A DNA stretch of 64,000 bases from Vanrija pseudolonga (GCF_020906515.1 NC_085850.1:1488001-1552000); one strand, 5' to 3'; shown: positions 44,182 through 54,946, counted from the first letter of the stretch. A program made the numbers and translations. The notes: a model not told the origin generated them from the letters alone.

Positions 44182-46901
44182 GGTTGACGGAGAGTAAACA
44201 GATACTTGCTTGGTTGCCAGATGCGAGCGATGATGCTGTGCGGTGGATGTACGCATGCAGTGGCTTGGCGTCTGTCTGCCCTTTGTTGGTTCGCTGGCTG
44301 GGAAGTCAAGCCACGTGAATGATGAAACTGGTTGGCGATTCAGGCACCGGTTGCAGCAAGTCGAGAGTGGAGGGCGGCGGGGACAACAACAACGAGAGGG
44401 GGGGGGGGCCACTGTGCGGGGCGGGGGGCGGGCGTCATCCGTGGCATCGGACCCATTTTCATCACTAGTCTCAATCCTTACCCTATGTAATTTGGCTGGC
44501 ACACATGGATTAGCCCACCACACGCGTATGCAGCGCGGTTTACAAAAAATGTGGGGTGTATTGTATGTGCATTGCGAGGTGCAGGGTTGGTATAGATCTA
44601 GTTGTACAGGCGAGAGGCGGCGCACACGTAGGCGCAGCGTTCGGCTGCGGCTCTTGATCGGCGCCGAGGGTCGCTAACCCGCCAAAGTTCAGTGTCAGGC
44701 GACCTTTCCTTTAGAGTCGTGTTTCTTTTTCACTTGACTATTGCTTGCCCGCGGGGAGATCTCACTTGGTGCCAAATGAGCTGATGCCAGCCATACTCGT
44801 GCTGTCCAAGAGAGCGTGGCCCCGCCTGCCCCGCGCTTCATTGGCACCCGGCTCCTCCACCAGACACGTAGAGACTCCGAGACATTTAACTCGACGTCGG
44901 TAACCATCTCCAGCGCGTCTCGCCGCACCCTCTACAGCCCCTAGCAGTTCACTAATAATGTGTATCACCACATTAACGTGTAGCTAGCGGAGCATCGATC
45001 CCGGCGGCGCCGCCATTTGCCTCGGCTGTTTGGGGAATGCGGCAGCCGTGTCCGAGGGCGCGGCGGCGCACGGGGGACCTCCAGTTGCACTCAGCTCCGT
45101 CTGTAGCTCCATCTGTAAGTCCTCCGCGCATGTCCTACCTCCGGGTCAGCCGCACTAACAAGCCAGAGCCCGCCAGTGCGATTGCTGGTGGCGCCAGCTC
45201 ACCCAACAAGGCAAGCCGCCCCGAGCGCCTGCCCCCTCTGACCCCTCTCACGTCTTCCCGACATACCTCAACCACAGCCGGCACGACCTATGACAACAAC
45301 GTGATTCAGTTCCAACGGCGCTGGGAACACCTCGCCCGTGCCCCCGGGGTCCGAGTTCGCCGACGCAGCCGGCAGCGTGCCCCAGCGGCAGTGCCCACTC
45401 TCCCGCAAGTCGAGGCTAGCGTGCCACTCGCCATGCCGAGTCGACTCGGCCCTGGGATAATTCCTGTGCCATCGTTGGTATCAGCATGATCAATTGAGCC
45501 ACGGCATGCCATCCTTCCTCGCGCATGCCACCGACGCCACCATTCCTCAGTGAAACGGGTCTAAGATCCCCGAGTGTGAGGCATGTGTCGGTCAAGGTAT
45601 CTGCAACCAAGAGGCATGTAGGGAGCACACGAGCGAGCGCACGCATACCGTCTTACAGAGACAGGAGGACCCAGCATATCCCGTACGCTCCCACGATCCG
45701 CACTCGATGGAGAATGAGTAAATTCGCCCGCCAAAGCCAAAAATCCCACGCTGCCACAATCGACGACCACCAATGGTCTCGCGTCACGTGATTCCCGGCG
45801 GACTCGCGTGAACACAAACAGTCGCCACAGGACTGCCCATGCATGCTCGTAGAGGAGGTCTGGCCGCGCCGCGAGCGTTGCAGTGTTACTACTATTATGT
45901 CGGCAGATGAACGGGCCGCGGCGAGGAGCGGACGGGTGTCGAGCGGACGTCACAACAACAACGCCGCGGCTGTTCCGCTTTCCGCCTGCGGCGACGAGTG
46001 CCACCGGCTTCCAACGCGGCCGGCGGTTTGGGTGGTGGGAAGCGGTGATGACCGCCACTGAATAGGCGAAGTCAGAGGGGGCTAAACCAATGCTTGTTTC
46101 TGCTGCATCTTCTGGACGGTAGAGCTGATGATGCTGCTGGTGCGTAGTAGTGAATTGTCGTCGTGCCGGTTGGCATTCCGACGGCGCAGCGGATCTGGGG
46201 GCCAGCCTCTTTCGATGCGTTTCGTTTGCTGCGTTCTTCCACCACGACTCCAACTCACCCGAATCGGTTGGCTGGACAGCCGCACAGTCGACACATAGCG
46301 CGGCATTCTCCTCTTCCTGTGGCATGCCAGATCTATACTGTGTCAAGGTGCGACGATGTAACGATACACCATGGGCTCGTGACCCACAAAATCCGTCAAA
46401 ATGTTGGTAGTTCCTTCCAACCAACGTCGCCCGCCACCTCGATGTCGCTCCAACACTCTCAGCATCAGCGTCAAATTTGCGCAGAGGATGGATTCTCCAT
46501 CCACCCCAAGCCCAACAATTCCCCGATATGACACGCTAGGCAGGCGACGTAAAGGTGTTCCATATTGGCGTGACCCCGGGTCTCCAGAGAGCCGAGGCAA
46601 ACATCTTTGCGGTCGACAAGCGGAGGTTGTCCAAGTCGTGGAGCCGCGATCTGGCCGGCCGGGAGGCCCAACACCACTCATTGCGATCGCCTCGGTACAC
46701 GTGTACCCGGCAGAATGTCGGAGCCGCCCTTGCCGCAGGCCAGTGGTGTCACTACGTTGATGCATCGCTCTATGCAAATGGGATCCGCCGGGGGGAGGGA
46801 GTACTAGGGATACAAGGTGGATACAGTACAAGGTGGGGTCGCCGTCGTGGGACCCCGTTCGTCATCAGGGGTCCATGCCTCGAATAGAAGTGAGGTCACT
46901 A
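44182..46901. other. Gene-poor stretch, 2.7 kb
   Basis: Between the kinase start and the stop of the next minus-strand gene. It includes a G run (44399-44408). A weak plus-strand open frame at 45037-45489 has a possible GTAAGT donor and a CTAAC branch, but no recognisable domain. I annotate no gene here. A noncoding RNA or a small spliced gene cannot be excluded by reading alone. Confidence 0.45.
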
Positions 46902-47528
46902 TTATGCCGAGTCTCGGCGGGGTACTTTGTCGCTGCTCTCTGACCGAAGCAAGTTGGAGAGTTGGGGTCTGGAAGGTGCGAAGTCGATAAAGTTTGGCGG
47001 AGACGAGTTGGGGCCGGTCGGAAGTGGAGCGCGCGAGTCTGCCACATTGTGCGGTTGCTTTTTGATCGTCACGGGATCGCTTCTCGTTGGTGACCGGCCG
47101 TTGGTCGTCGCCTGCACAGAGTGGTGCAGGTGTGGGACCGGCGATACGGGTTGGTGCAAGTGTTGGTGCTGTTCGGGAACGCTTGCCGTCTGCTCGAGTT
47201 TTGAGAAGTATGCCGCCAAAGAGTCGATATTGACGGGGACGCCTTGGCGCCGCTGCATTTCGACGTGGTGGCCGGCAGCCGCGGCGTAAAACGGAGGGAG
47301 CGATGCGACGAAGGCAGAAAGTGTCTGGATCATGTCCTCGCGCGTTTCCACGTCCTGGAGTGACATGCGAAGCTCGGCAAAGCGGCGTCGAATGGGTGAA
47401 TCGAGAATGGTGGCATTGGGGGTGGGTGTTGTGGCGCTGCTACTGCCCGTGCCAGAGGTGTAGTCTGCAGATGACGACGACACCGACGGGCGGCTGTCCT
47501 CTGAGCCCACCCGCTCGCGGTGAACCAT
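46902..47528 (-). CDS. Hypothetical protein, 208 aa
   Basis: Single-exon frame starting at the ATG at 47528 (MVHRERVGSED), the first ATG in a frame that stays open upstream to about 47618. The N-terminus is Ser/Thr-rich. Residues about 45-115 look like a helical domain (PIRRRFAELRMSLQDVETR, MIQTLSAFVASLPPFYAAAA, NIDSLAAYFSKLEQTASV). The tail has His/Gln-rich and Pro/Ser-rich segments and ends SSDKVPRRDSA. I recognise no family. The coding call rests on the well-formed amphipathic middle, absence of stops and composition unlike the neighbouring noncoding DNA. An upstream exon is possible. Confidence 0.6.
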   Translation of the reverse strand: MVHRERVGSEDSRPSVSSSSADYTSGTGSSSATTPTPNATILDSPIRRRFAELRMSLQDVETREDMIQTLSAFVASLPPFYAAAAGHHVEMQRRQGVPVNIDSLAAYFSKLEQTASVPEQHQHLHQPVSPVPHLHHSVQATTNGRSPTRSDPVTIKKQPHNVADSRAPLPTGPNSSPPNFIDFAPSRPQLSNLLRSESSDKVPRRDSA

Positions 47529-50500
47529 TTGAAGGTGAGGCAATCCCAGTACTCGTGGTGAACGAAGAGCACTTTGGGACGGGAATATCCTCGGTGCGAA
47601 CGACCCCGCAAATCGCACGTCGAGGGTCGGGGTGAGGCTGAGAATGTCGGGCAGTTGGTAGGGGGGTTACAAAAAGAAGATAGTGCACGACCGCGAGTCG
47701 TTACAGTGCGAGATAGAGAGAGAGTGATGCGTCGGTGGAAGGAGTGTCGTTGTTGATGAGGCAGATACGGTAGGTATAGTGAAGTTAGGGTTGATGGCAA
47801 ATGGCAATTTCGTGTGGGACCTGGTGGACTCGAGTGGTGGTATTAAAGGTTTGACATAGGCCTAGAGTCCTTGGCACCTGGCTCCGGTAATGGACACTGT
47901 GAACGCGCGGCGGCGGCGAGCTCACTCAGTGCGGGCGGAGGGGGTACGCGGTAGTCAGATTCGCCGCAGTCGCAAGCGGCTTGCGTGCTCAGCAGTCTGC
48001 GGTGGTCGGCCCGAGGAGCTACCGGCTGCAAGGGAGGGGGGAAAGCTGGACAAGGGAGCCAAGGGCCAGAGACTGGGAATGAGCTTGTCTGCCGTGATGG
48101 TCAGGAGGATGCTGTCGTTGTTGCGGACGTGGTGCCGGAGGGATGGGAGGGTGCCAAGGATCGTCAAGGGTGGGCGGAGGCGGCATGTGGGCGAGCAACA
48201 ACGCCTAATGCCTATGTAGTGTCCCCGACCGCCTCGCCCGGTAGATCTAAGCAAATGGCCAGATGACAAGGACGGGCAGGAAGATAGAGGGGCGATACGT
48301 CGGCTTGTCTCGCGACTGGCGTACGACATCAGCCCGTGGGTCCGCTCCACAACTTTGGCGGCGGCGTCGGCGAGGGGGTGTCGCCAATCCTGGACCCTGG
48401 CGCGTGCCTAGTGGGTAAACCTGGAATCCAACCACTGGGTGCATCTCCTGGGTGCCTTGGGCGGCGTGTACGCTAAGCGAGCAAGAGCAGACGTTTGCGG
48501 CTTGCGCAGAGTGGGGGGTGCGGGCACCATCACGCGGTGGAGCCGAGCGTTGCGGCGCGCGTTGACGGCGGCACGAACGGCCGACCGATATTAGTTGCAT
48601 AGCGTCCGGAGCGGTGAAAGTCCAGAGGGCTACACGCCCGATGCTAAGGGGCGTTCAAAGCCCGACGACAGGTGCTTCGGGTCCAGCTTTGAGTGTGTAC
48701 CATGCCCCCGGCAACTGCTTGTCGGCATGCGCCGCGCGTGCATCGATAGCCAAGCAACCCGTCTTGTCGCGCTGGCAGCCGCGTACGCGGGGCGGCAAAG
48801 GGACCCTTTTGCATTACCGACCTGTCCCGGAAAATTGGGAGGGTCTTGTTCGATGTTTATCGTGTCCTGCAAACAGGGGCCAAGCCATTGGTCCGCGCAT
48901 CCTTCTGGAAGCCCTATTCACATGTTTTCATTTTGACAATGGCCTCTCCCCTGGCTCTCGAAGCAAATCTGCTTGGTTCGTGTCGTGCTCTCCTCCCCCC
49001 CCCCTTTCTGAGAGGCGTGCGTTCGCGCTTGCCCCCAGGAGTCCTCACCCGTCCTTTCTGTTTCCCCCGCGATATGTCCACCAATAACATGAGATTGCGT
49101 TGGTTGTCTTGGCCTCGATCTGATGGCCCCGCTCTACACCCTCACTGCCCGTCAAGCGTTAGAAACCCGTTTCAAACGTAACAGGACCTCGTTCTAGGCA
49201 CCCGAGTGACCAACCTCTCGATTCCTGCACTCCTGACCGAGTCATCACAAAACAAAAGCACCAGCCCTCCACCGGCGGCCGAGTGCCCGGCGGGGCGGGG
49301 CCGGCGGCATCCAGCCCTCCATCAACCCATCGCCGCTCGACCTCCGTCCATGCACCGTACTACTTCACATTCCTCATCCCTTGCCTACCCGCCAACTCCC
49401 CCCATCGACCCGTCAACCGGCAACTCCCGTGTGACTCCGCACCCAGCAGCCGCGGCTACTGTCCGCGTTGGCGTGAATGCCGCAACAGACTACCAACCAA
49501 CAGATTGTGGGGCAGCAAGTTGATCGCTGTGACGTAGTCGTGCGTCCTTCCTCCGCGCCAGCGCCCACCCTCCCCCGTTCGGCTGTTACATTCCTTGTCC
49601 CTTGGCTCACTATCGAAACGCGGCCGATCCCATGATCCACCATTCCCAATTGTCAGCCCTTTGTGATACCCATACCACACTAAAACTCCCCGACTTGGCC
49701 AGGAATGGCTCAGTCGAGGCCTCGCGTGGCCCCACATCTACCGGCTCCGCGGCGACACATGGGCTCACTAGCATCTGACGCTTCCTATCTCGGCTGCCTC
49801 TAGCCCCGTGAACAAGACACCAAAAGAAGAGTGAAGTTTTGGCAGAAACACAAACACATTCCATCTACGTCACAGACCGGTCCAAAATAAAGTCGAATGG
49901 TCACTACAAGCAGGTCACGAGGTCGACCCGCGGCACCAGTAGATCCTCTGTCGTGAACGTCCTGGTGCGCATCTTGCCGCTCGGCAACGAGCACGGCAAC
50001 AGCCCATCTGGCCAGATCCCACGCGACCGCTCAACTCCCTCGACGAGCAGACGACGACGCTCCGAGCTGCTTGTTTAGCCCTCAGCATTCCTCCGACTAC
50101 GACCCCCAGCCACATGTTCCCGCAAACAGCTTGCACGTAACCGCGTGATTCATATGTCCGGCTCGGCCGTTGGAGCTTTGGCGGCATGCTTGTTTCCATC
50201 GCAAGTCCCCTGTGCGTCATTGGCATGCTGGAATTGGACTGCTCCGAGGAATGTCACTACAAGTTGATAAATCTGCGCTCCAAATACCCCAACATCGATC
50301 TAGTCTCGTTCACCCGATTGCAGACTGCCTGCCCGTGCGCACAAGGATGACACGGTTCTTTTTTTAGTCTAGTTTTAGAGTGGGACCCGTCGTCAGGTGG
50401 AGCGAAATCAAAAAAAGAAAAGCAAAAAACAAGTTGGCACTTCATCGTGCTCGTTCTAAACATGAGCTACCACCACCACGTCGTCGTTGTACCCCGCTCA

Positions 50501-50974
50501 GCCCGCTCGACCCGCTCCGCGTCATGGTGTCGGGGCGGCATTGATGGAGCGTCGAAACTCTCACTCCAATGTGAGATCTAGACTGTTTTGGCCTTATTTT
50601 CTCTCCAGTCTTTAGCTCTGTGAGACCGTGTGATACATCTGATAGAACGCCGCAAGTTGTGGAGCGATGCAAATGCAGGATCGCTGTCGAGTGGAGACGG
50701 AATGTGGCAAGCCAAACGGCGAGGTCCACTGGCGGTGTTTTTAGCGGAAGCAAATATTGACACCCAGCGGAAAGGGCAAAAAAAAGGTGACGAGGATGCG
50801 ACGCGCTTCGCGTCAACAACAATGGGGACCCTGGGCTTGACCGCGGCGGCGGCGGCAACATCCACCACACCACCAACGACTTCTGACTCCACCCACCCCA
50901 TCACCCCACATTCCTTGTGACGCGTGCAACCAAACCAAATAATCCTCTTGCTCCAACACCCGCACCATCACCAC
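47529..50974. other. Gene-poor stretch, 3.4 kb
   Basis: The longest interval without a gene in the window. Frames on both strands are short, with random-looking composition. No tRNA, snRNA or obvious repeat was found by eye. The last 100 bases are the leader of the next gene. Candidates for what it holds are long promoters, noncoding RNA or decayed sequence. Confidence 0.45.
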
Positions 50975-52492
50975 ATGTCTCGGAGGAGAGAAGAGGCAGA
51001 ACTCAAACGCGTCCTCGCACTCTCAACGCAGCAAGCACAACACTGGGCCTTGGTCTCCCCCCACACACTCTCTAGCGCCCCCACCAATGACTCGAGAGAT
51101 CTCGACCTCCGCCCCTTCCACAGTGGGTTCCGCCGCCGCCTCGCCTCTCGAGGCACTCGGACTAGCTAACACTCCCAGTGACCTCGATCATGACGCCGTC
51201 AAACGGCGAGCCGTCGACGCCAGCCCGACCTCGGCCCATCCAAACGGCATATGCCGTCTCGCCTGATGGTGACGAGTCGTCACCGCGAGGTGCTGCCCAG
51301 CGTGTTGAGGTCGAGCTTCCCTCCCGCTCGTCGCTCCCGAGGAAGACCCCGGTAGTCGACACGGACGAATTGGACGTGATCAGTTTGCCAGCGACACCAC
51401 CGGACAACAGTGGGTTCGAGGTCCTCGACGTGGCATCACCAATAGATCTGTCGGAGCCGCTGTTAGCGCCGCGGCCGCAGATCGCCGCCGCCTCAAGTTC
51501 GTCGGCTGGAGCCACTTGGCTCAACACGAACGTGGGCTCTTCTTCGGCAGATTCATCGCGTCGGCTATCGAGCAGTGGGCATGGGAGGGAAGAAGCCGCG
51601 GCGCGCAAGGAAGAGCAGCGGCGGGAGCGCGACCTCCGGGAGCTTGCAAAGGCGCGCCAGGTCTATGAGCAAGCGCAAGAGGTCGAGCAGCGGCAGGCCG
51701 ACGCCGATGACTCTTACAGCCCAACGAAGAAGAAGCCGAAAGCCAAAGCAAAGCCGAAGCCGAAGAAGGAGAGGGCTCCCAAAAAGACTAAGGCTTCGGC
51801 CCCGACATCTTCGGCCTCGAAGCGCTCCACAGCATCGTCGCAATCGGAACTTCCTGTGCCGGAGATTGCCGCTTTCCCCCCTTCTCAGTCTGAGGCTCTG
51901 GCTGTGGAGATCCCTACGGCATCCTCGTCCAACACCACTCCTCGCAAGCGCAAGTCGGACACGGCGGCGGAAAAGGTCTCTCCGCCGAAGCGGGCATCGC
52001 CTGCGCCTGTTACCTCTCCTTCGGCTGCGCCTCTAGCCCTCGATGACGATGACGCTGCCGAGAGTGGTACGTCCAGTCGCAGCCCTTCCAAGGCGGCCCC
52101 CACCGCTGGGCCCGTGGCTGCTCCTCAGCTCGCCACACCTGCCCCTCCTGTTCGTCCACTACAGCCGGCACGAAGCACCCCAAGCGGCACCCCCCGCACC
52201 GTCAAGTACAAGGCCGGTAAGTTGTCGCCTTATGGCGCCGTACTGATGGGTCACAGCGTCCGGTCGTGACAACCTCGCCAGCACGCTGTCAAAGCTCCCT
52301 GGCGCCAAGCGCTCAGGACTCTCCACCAGGTTACGCATTGCGCCACTGCATGCCCATATTGGCACACCTGCCAGGGTACTTCCTCCCCCGCCGCCGAAAC
52401 CCAGCAAGAAGAAGGTGGAGTCTGATGACGACTCGGACGACGAGGGCAAGATTAAGGTCGGCAGCCGCGAGTGGCTGATGATGGAGGACTGA
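50975..52492 (+). CDS. Basic disordered protein with UIM-like N-terminus and RAD51AP1-like C-terminus
   Basis: Exons 50975-51122, 51179-52216 and 52257-52492 (introns 56 and 40 nt) give 473 aa. The N-terminus RREEAELKRVLALSTQQ fits a ubiquitin-interacting motif (acidic pair, Leu, then LxxS). The middle is disordered, with lysine-rich KKKPKAKAKPKPKKERAPKK near residue 230 and many SP/TP sites. The last 78 residues look conserved: LPGAKRSGLSTRLRIAPLHA (about 409-428), a Pro run, an acidic DDDSDDEG tract and a terminal WLMMED. The GLS-x-R-L-x-R-x-x-PLH pattern resembles the RAD51-binding C-terminus of vertebrate RAD51AP1 as I recall it. A nuclear DNA-repair role is therefore an inference. Confidence 0.7.
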
Positions 52493-53366
52493 AGCGCAGC
52501 ACGGTGTCAATTTCTTGGGCTCCCATTGTCGTAGACATACTCATTGTCGCATACTGTTGCATATTGCATTGATAGATTCGTAACCACTGTTTGTTTGGTA
52601 TGTGAGTGTAACGTGGAGGGAGTGATGGTAAGGTGGCATCTCGTAGCGCCGCCTCTGTTGCGCTCCGTAGGCTGGCTGGGAGGGTGAACGGGGATGGCGG
52701 AGGTTCTGCTGCCCACACAGTCGGCAGTCCCTGATCAAGTGATAGTGAGGAGTTGGTGATGGCGCACCAGTAGTCAGAGAGGTCACGGTCATGGTTTTGC
52801 ATACCAGGGGATCAACCGCTGGCTGGTGGCCTGACCTTCGACTCTGGCTAACTGAGGTCCAACGAAACTGAACGTTTGTTTGTTGTAGCCGTCACAGTGA
52901 TGGAACGTTTGTCGGTTCCAGCTTGGAGGGTCGTCTAACGGAGGGTCGTCCAAGAGGCTTTGTCCAGCACCCTATCAAGTGGTTACCGCAAGTTTGCACT
53001 TGGGTAGGCTTGGGTAGCCATGATTCGCAGACCATTGTACAAAGAACTGCTGCAGACGTCTGCTGAGTGCTGTCTTTCGATGACGACTGATGAGACAGGC
53101 GGCTGCGTGAAAGTCAGACCCTGAAATCTGAAAGTGGCAAAAGATCAGTCGCGTCCGTGGCGCCACGTGGCTTTGTGGAACAACCAACCACCCACCCCTC
53201 GCACCTGACCTCACCTTCCGCATCCGTCTATTGTCTCCCCCCACATACGCCCTGACACCGACCTTGAGGACGGTAGGGCATCCTTCACCGCCACAACGGC
53301 GAAACGCCGAGGGCCGAATTACGCCTACTTGCAAGATTAAAACCGTTTCAATACCCTTGTTGTCGG
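52493..53366. other. Intergenic: 3' region of the preceding gene and U6 upstream region
   Basis: 874 bases. No coding bias. The last 60 bases contain the presumed U6 core promoter. Confidence 0.55.
53337..53342 (+). promoter_or_regulatory. TATA-like element of the U6 gene
   Basis: TTAAAA about 27 nt upstream of the inferred U6 5' end, the position expected of the TATA element of Pol III-transcribed U6 genes. Confidence 0.4.
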
Positions 53367-53493
53367 CCACCGGCCTAAACAACCGGTGTGCCATCAGATA
53401 AAATTTGGAACGATACAGAGAAGATTAGCATTGCCCCTGCATAAGGATGACAAACTCGAGACAGAGAGGTCCGCTTCGGCGGAAATATTTTTT
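53367..53493 (+). ncRNA. U6 spliceosomal snRNA
   Basis: Catalytic snRNA of the spliceosome, transcribed by RNA polymerase III. The core is essentially identical to that of other eukaryotes: TTTGGAACGATACAGAGA with the ACAGAGA box at 53415-53421, the AGC triad at 53428-53430, then TTGCCCCTGCATAAGGATGA forming the internal stem-loop. Upstream, CACCGG and CCGGTG (53368-53388) can form the 5' stem-loop. Downstream, TCCGC-TTCG-GCGGA (53470-53483) forms a UUCG-capped hairpin just before a run of six T (53488-53493). No intron interrupts the core, although some basidiomycete U6 genes have them. The exact 5' end is inferred from the hairpin and the TATA spacing. Confidence 0.93.
53488..53493 (+). terminator. 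Pol III terminator of U6 (T6)
   Basis: Six consecutive T right after the 3' hairpin. Confidence 0.85.
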
Positions 53494-53508
53494 GCTATTG
53501 CTCGAGGT

Positions 53509-53590
53509 AGGGGTGTCTGTAGGTGTCTGGGGTACCTTTTAGGTGTCTGTAGGTGTCTACGGGTGTCTGCAGGCGTGCTGTAGGTGTTGG
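53509..53590. repeat. 10-bp minisatellite, consensus TAGGTGTCTG
   Basis: About eight imperfect head-to-tail copies of a 10-bp unit starting 16 bp after the U6 terminator. The first, second, fourth and fifth units are nearly exact. Confidence 0.85.
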
Positions 53591-53644
53591 AGTATAGGAG
53601 GGTGCGAGGGCTTCCTTTAAGACGAGCTGTGGCCGTCGAGAGAC

Positions 53645-54585
53645 ACGGGGAAGGTGGGTGCCACATTGCCCCGTGCTCATGTTTGTACACATCTTGGGCA
53701 TACTGGGCGCGTAGAAGAGTTGTGTGGCGTACGTTTGGGAACGGTACATGCGTGTCAGTGGTCGTCGGGGGTGCTAGGGAGCCTTATACGCGCGAGAAGG
53801 CTGCCGAGGTAGGAGGTGCCACATTACCGACATCACCGTGGACCCCTCCTTACACACCTTGCACGTTCCAGGAAGCATGACGGGCACGTGAAACGCTGTT
53901 TGGGTACATCAGCTGCACGCTGGAGGCCTGTGGAGGCTCGCGGAGCGGGTTCGGACGACCAAAGGTAGGTACCCCCGACGGTACCACCTCATCGCAAACC
54001 CGTCGTTTGCAACATCCACGTACCCTGGAGTGGATACCATGCATCAGCGTGACCGTTTGATGGTAATGGATGGACGCCGGCTGCGCGTTGGAGACCGCTG
54101 GGGGGGTGTTCGAGGCGGGGGGGAAGGTGGGGAAATCAAATCAATTAGCATGAATTCAAATCAAATAGGAATCGGTTGAAATCGACGAGCTTTATGCTCG
54201 CGCGGACTTGTAGATGAGTTCTAAGGAGGTTTGTAATGGATTTGAGGGGTGGATTTGGTCCCACGGCGAGGGAGGCAGGGAAGTGGCGGAAATCTGAATC
54301 AATTGGGATCAATTCAAATCAAATAGGAATCGGCTGTAATCAGGTGGAATTGGGTTGGAGTTGATTAGGAGATGAGTCCTAATGTGGCTCCCATGGTTTG
54401 TAATAGAGGGATGGTGGGTTTGGTCCCATGAGGATGACAGGGAAGGAGCGGGGGAAAATCAAATCAAATCTGATCAAATCAAATCAAATAGGCATCAATT
54501 GAAAACAAGCTTGTTTAGGCTGGAGTCGATCAGGAGATGAGTCCTAATGGAGTAGGGACGGCTTCTAATGCCGTGGGATAGTGTT
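53645..54585. repeat. Degenerate tandem array, period about 160 bp
   Basis: Six related blocks. The first three share GGTGCCACATT-ACC-like and GTTTGGG-TACAT-like sequences (starts near 53649, 53805 and 53962). The last three share an A/T-rich core, CAAATCAAATAGG (at 54157, 54315 and 54480), followed by GATGAGTCCTAATG-like sequence and GTTTGTAAT. Spacings are 155-166 bp throughout. The link between the two sets of three is weaker and rests on phase and on a shared GGGAAGGTGG / GTTTG-TAATGG pattern. The A/T-rich half differs from the GC-rich surroundings. Confidence 0.65.
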
Positions 54586-54852
54586 GGCTGACGTCGTCAA
54601 CGCACTCACTCACCTCCCCCGTCGCCTCCCTCGGCGGTTCTCGACATGCCTCGCCAGCGCCGACTGCAACCTTTGTTCTACTCAAAAGACGGGCTTTGTG
54701 ACGCGTACAGCAGCCCAGATACACTCAGTGCTGCATACGACGCGTCTGGTCTCCGCAAACCGGAGTACCACGGCGCACCGAACGAACCCAGCCTTCCCTT
54801 CCCGTCACTCCTCATTGTTGCTCCACTCTCAAAAGCACCAGCAGCGACTAAC

Positions 54853-54856
54853 AAAA
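54853..54856 (-). terminator. Pol III terminator of tRNA-Lys (T4)
   Basis: Four T on the minus strand, eight bases after the tRNA 3' end. Confidence 0.6.
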
Positions 54857-54863
54857 CGTAAGC

Positions 54864-54946
54864 AGCCTAGTATGGGGCTCGAACCCATGACATTTTGATA
54901 TCTTAGTAGTAAGAGTCAAACTATCTACCGACTGATATAACCAGGC
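54864..54946 (-). tRNA. tRNA-Lys (anticodon CTT) with a 10-nt intron
   Basis: Cloverleaf read on the minus strand: acceptor GCCTGGT with ACTAGGC, D arm TATC-AGTCGGTA-GATA, anticodon stem TTTGA with TCAAA, anticodon CTT, a 10-nt intron (CTACTAAGAT) after position 37, variable loop ATGTC, and T arm ATGGG-TTCGAGC-CCCAT. The intron sits in the canonical place. Odd points: the D stem is A/T-rich where Lys tRNAs usually have GCTC/GAGC, and the discriminator base is T. The gene may be functional or a diverged extra copy. Confidence 0.8.

Noticed and set aside
45037-45489. Plus-strand open frame of 150 codons with a possible GTAAGT donor and CTAACAAG acceptor
   Set aside because: No recognisable domain. 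The putative intron is a multiple of three, so phase gives no support, and the codon use is weak. Left unannotated.
45561-46424. Minus-strand open frame of 287 codons
   Set aside because: Composition looks random (many His, Arg, Cys, Ser). No family or splice support.
48595-49181. Overlapping open frames of 105-157 codons in the 3.4-kb gap
   Set aside because: Several frames are open at once, with no codon bias or motif. This is typical of GC-rich noncoding DNA.
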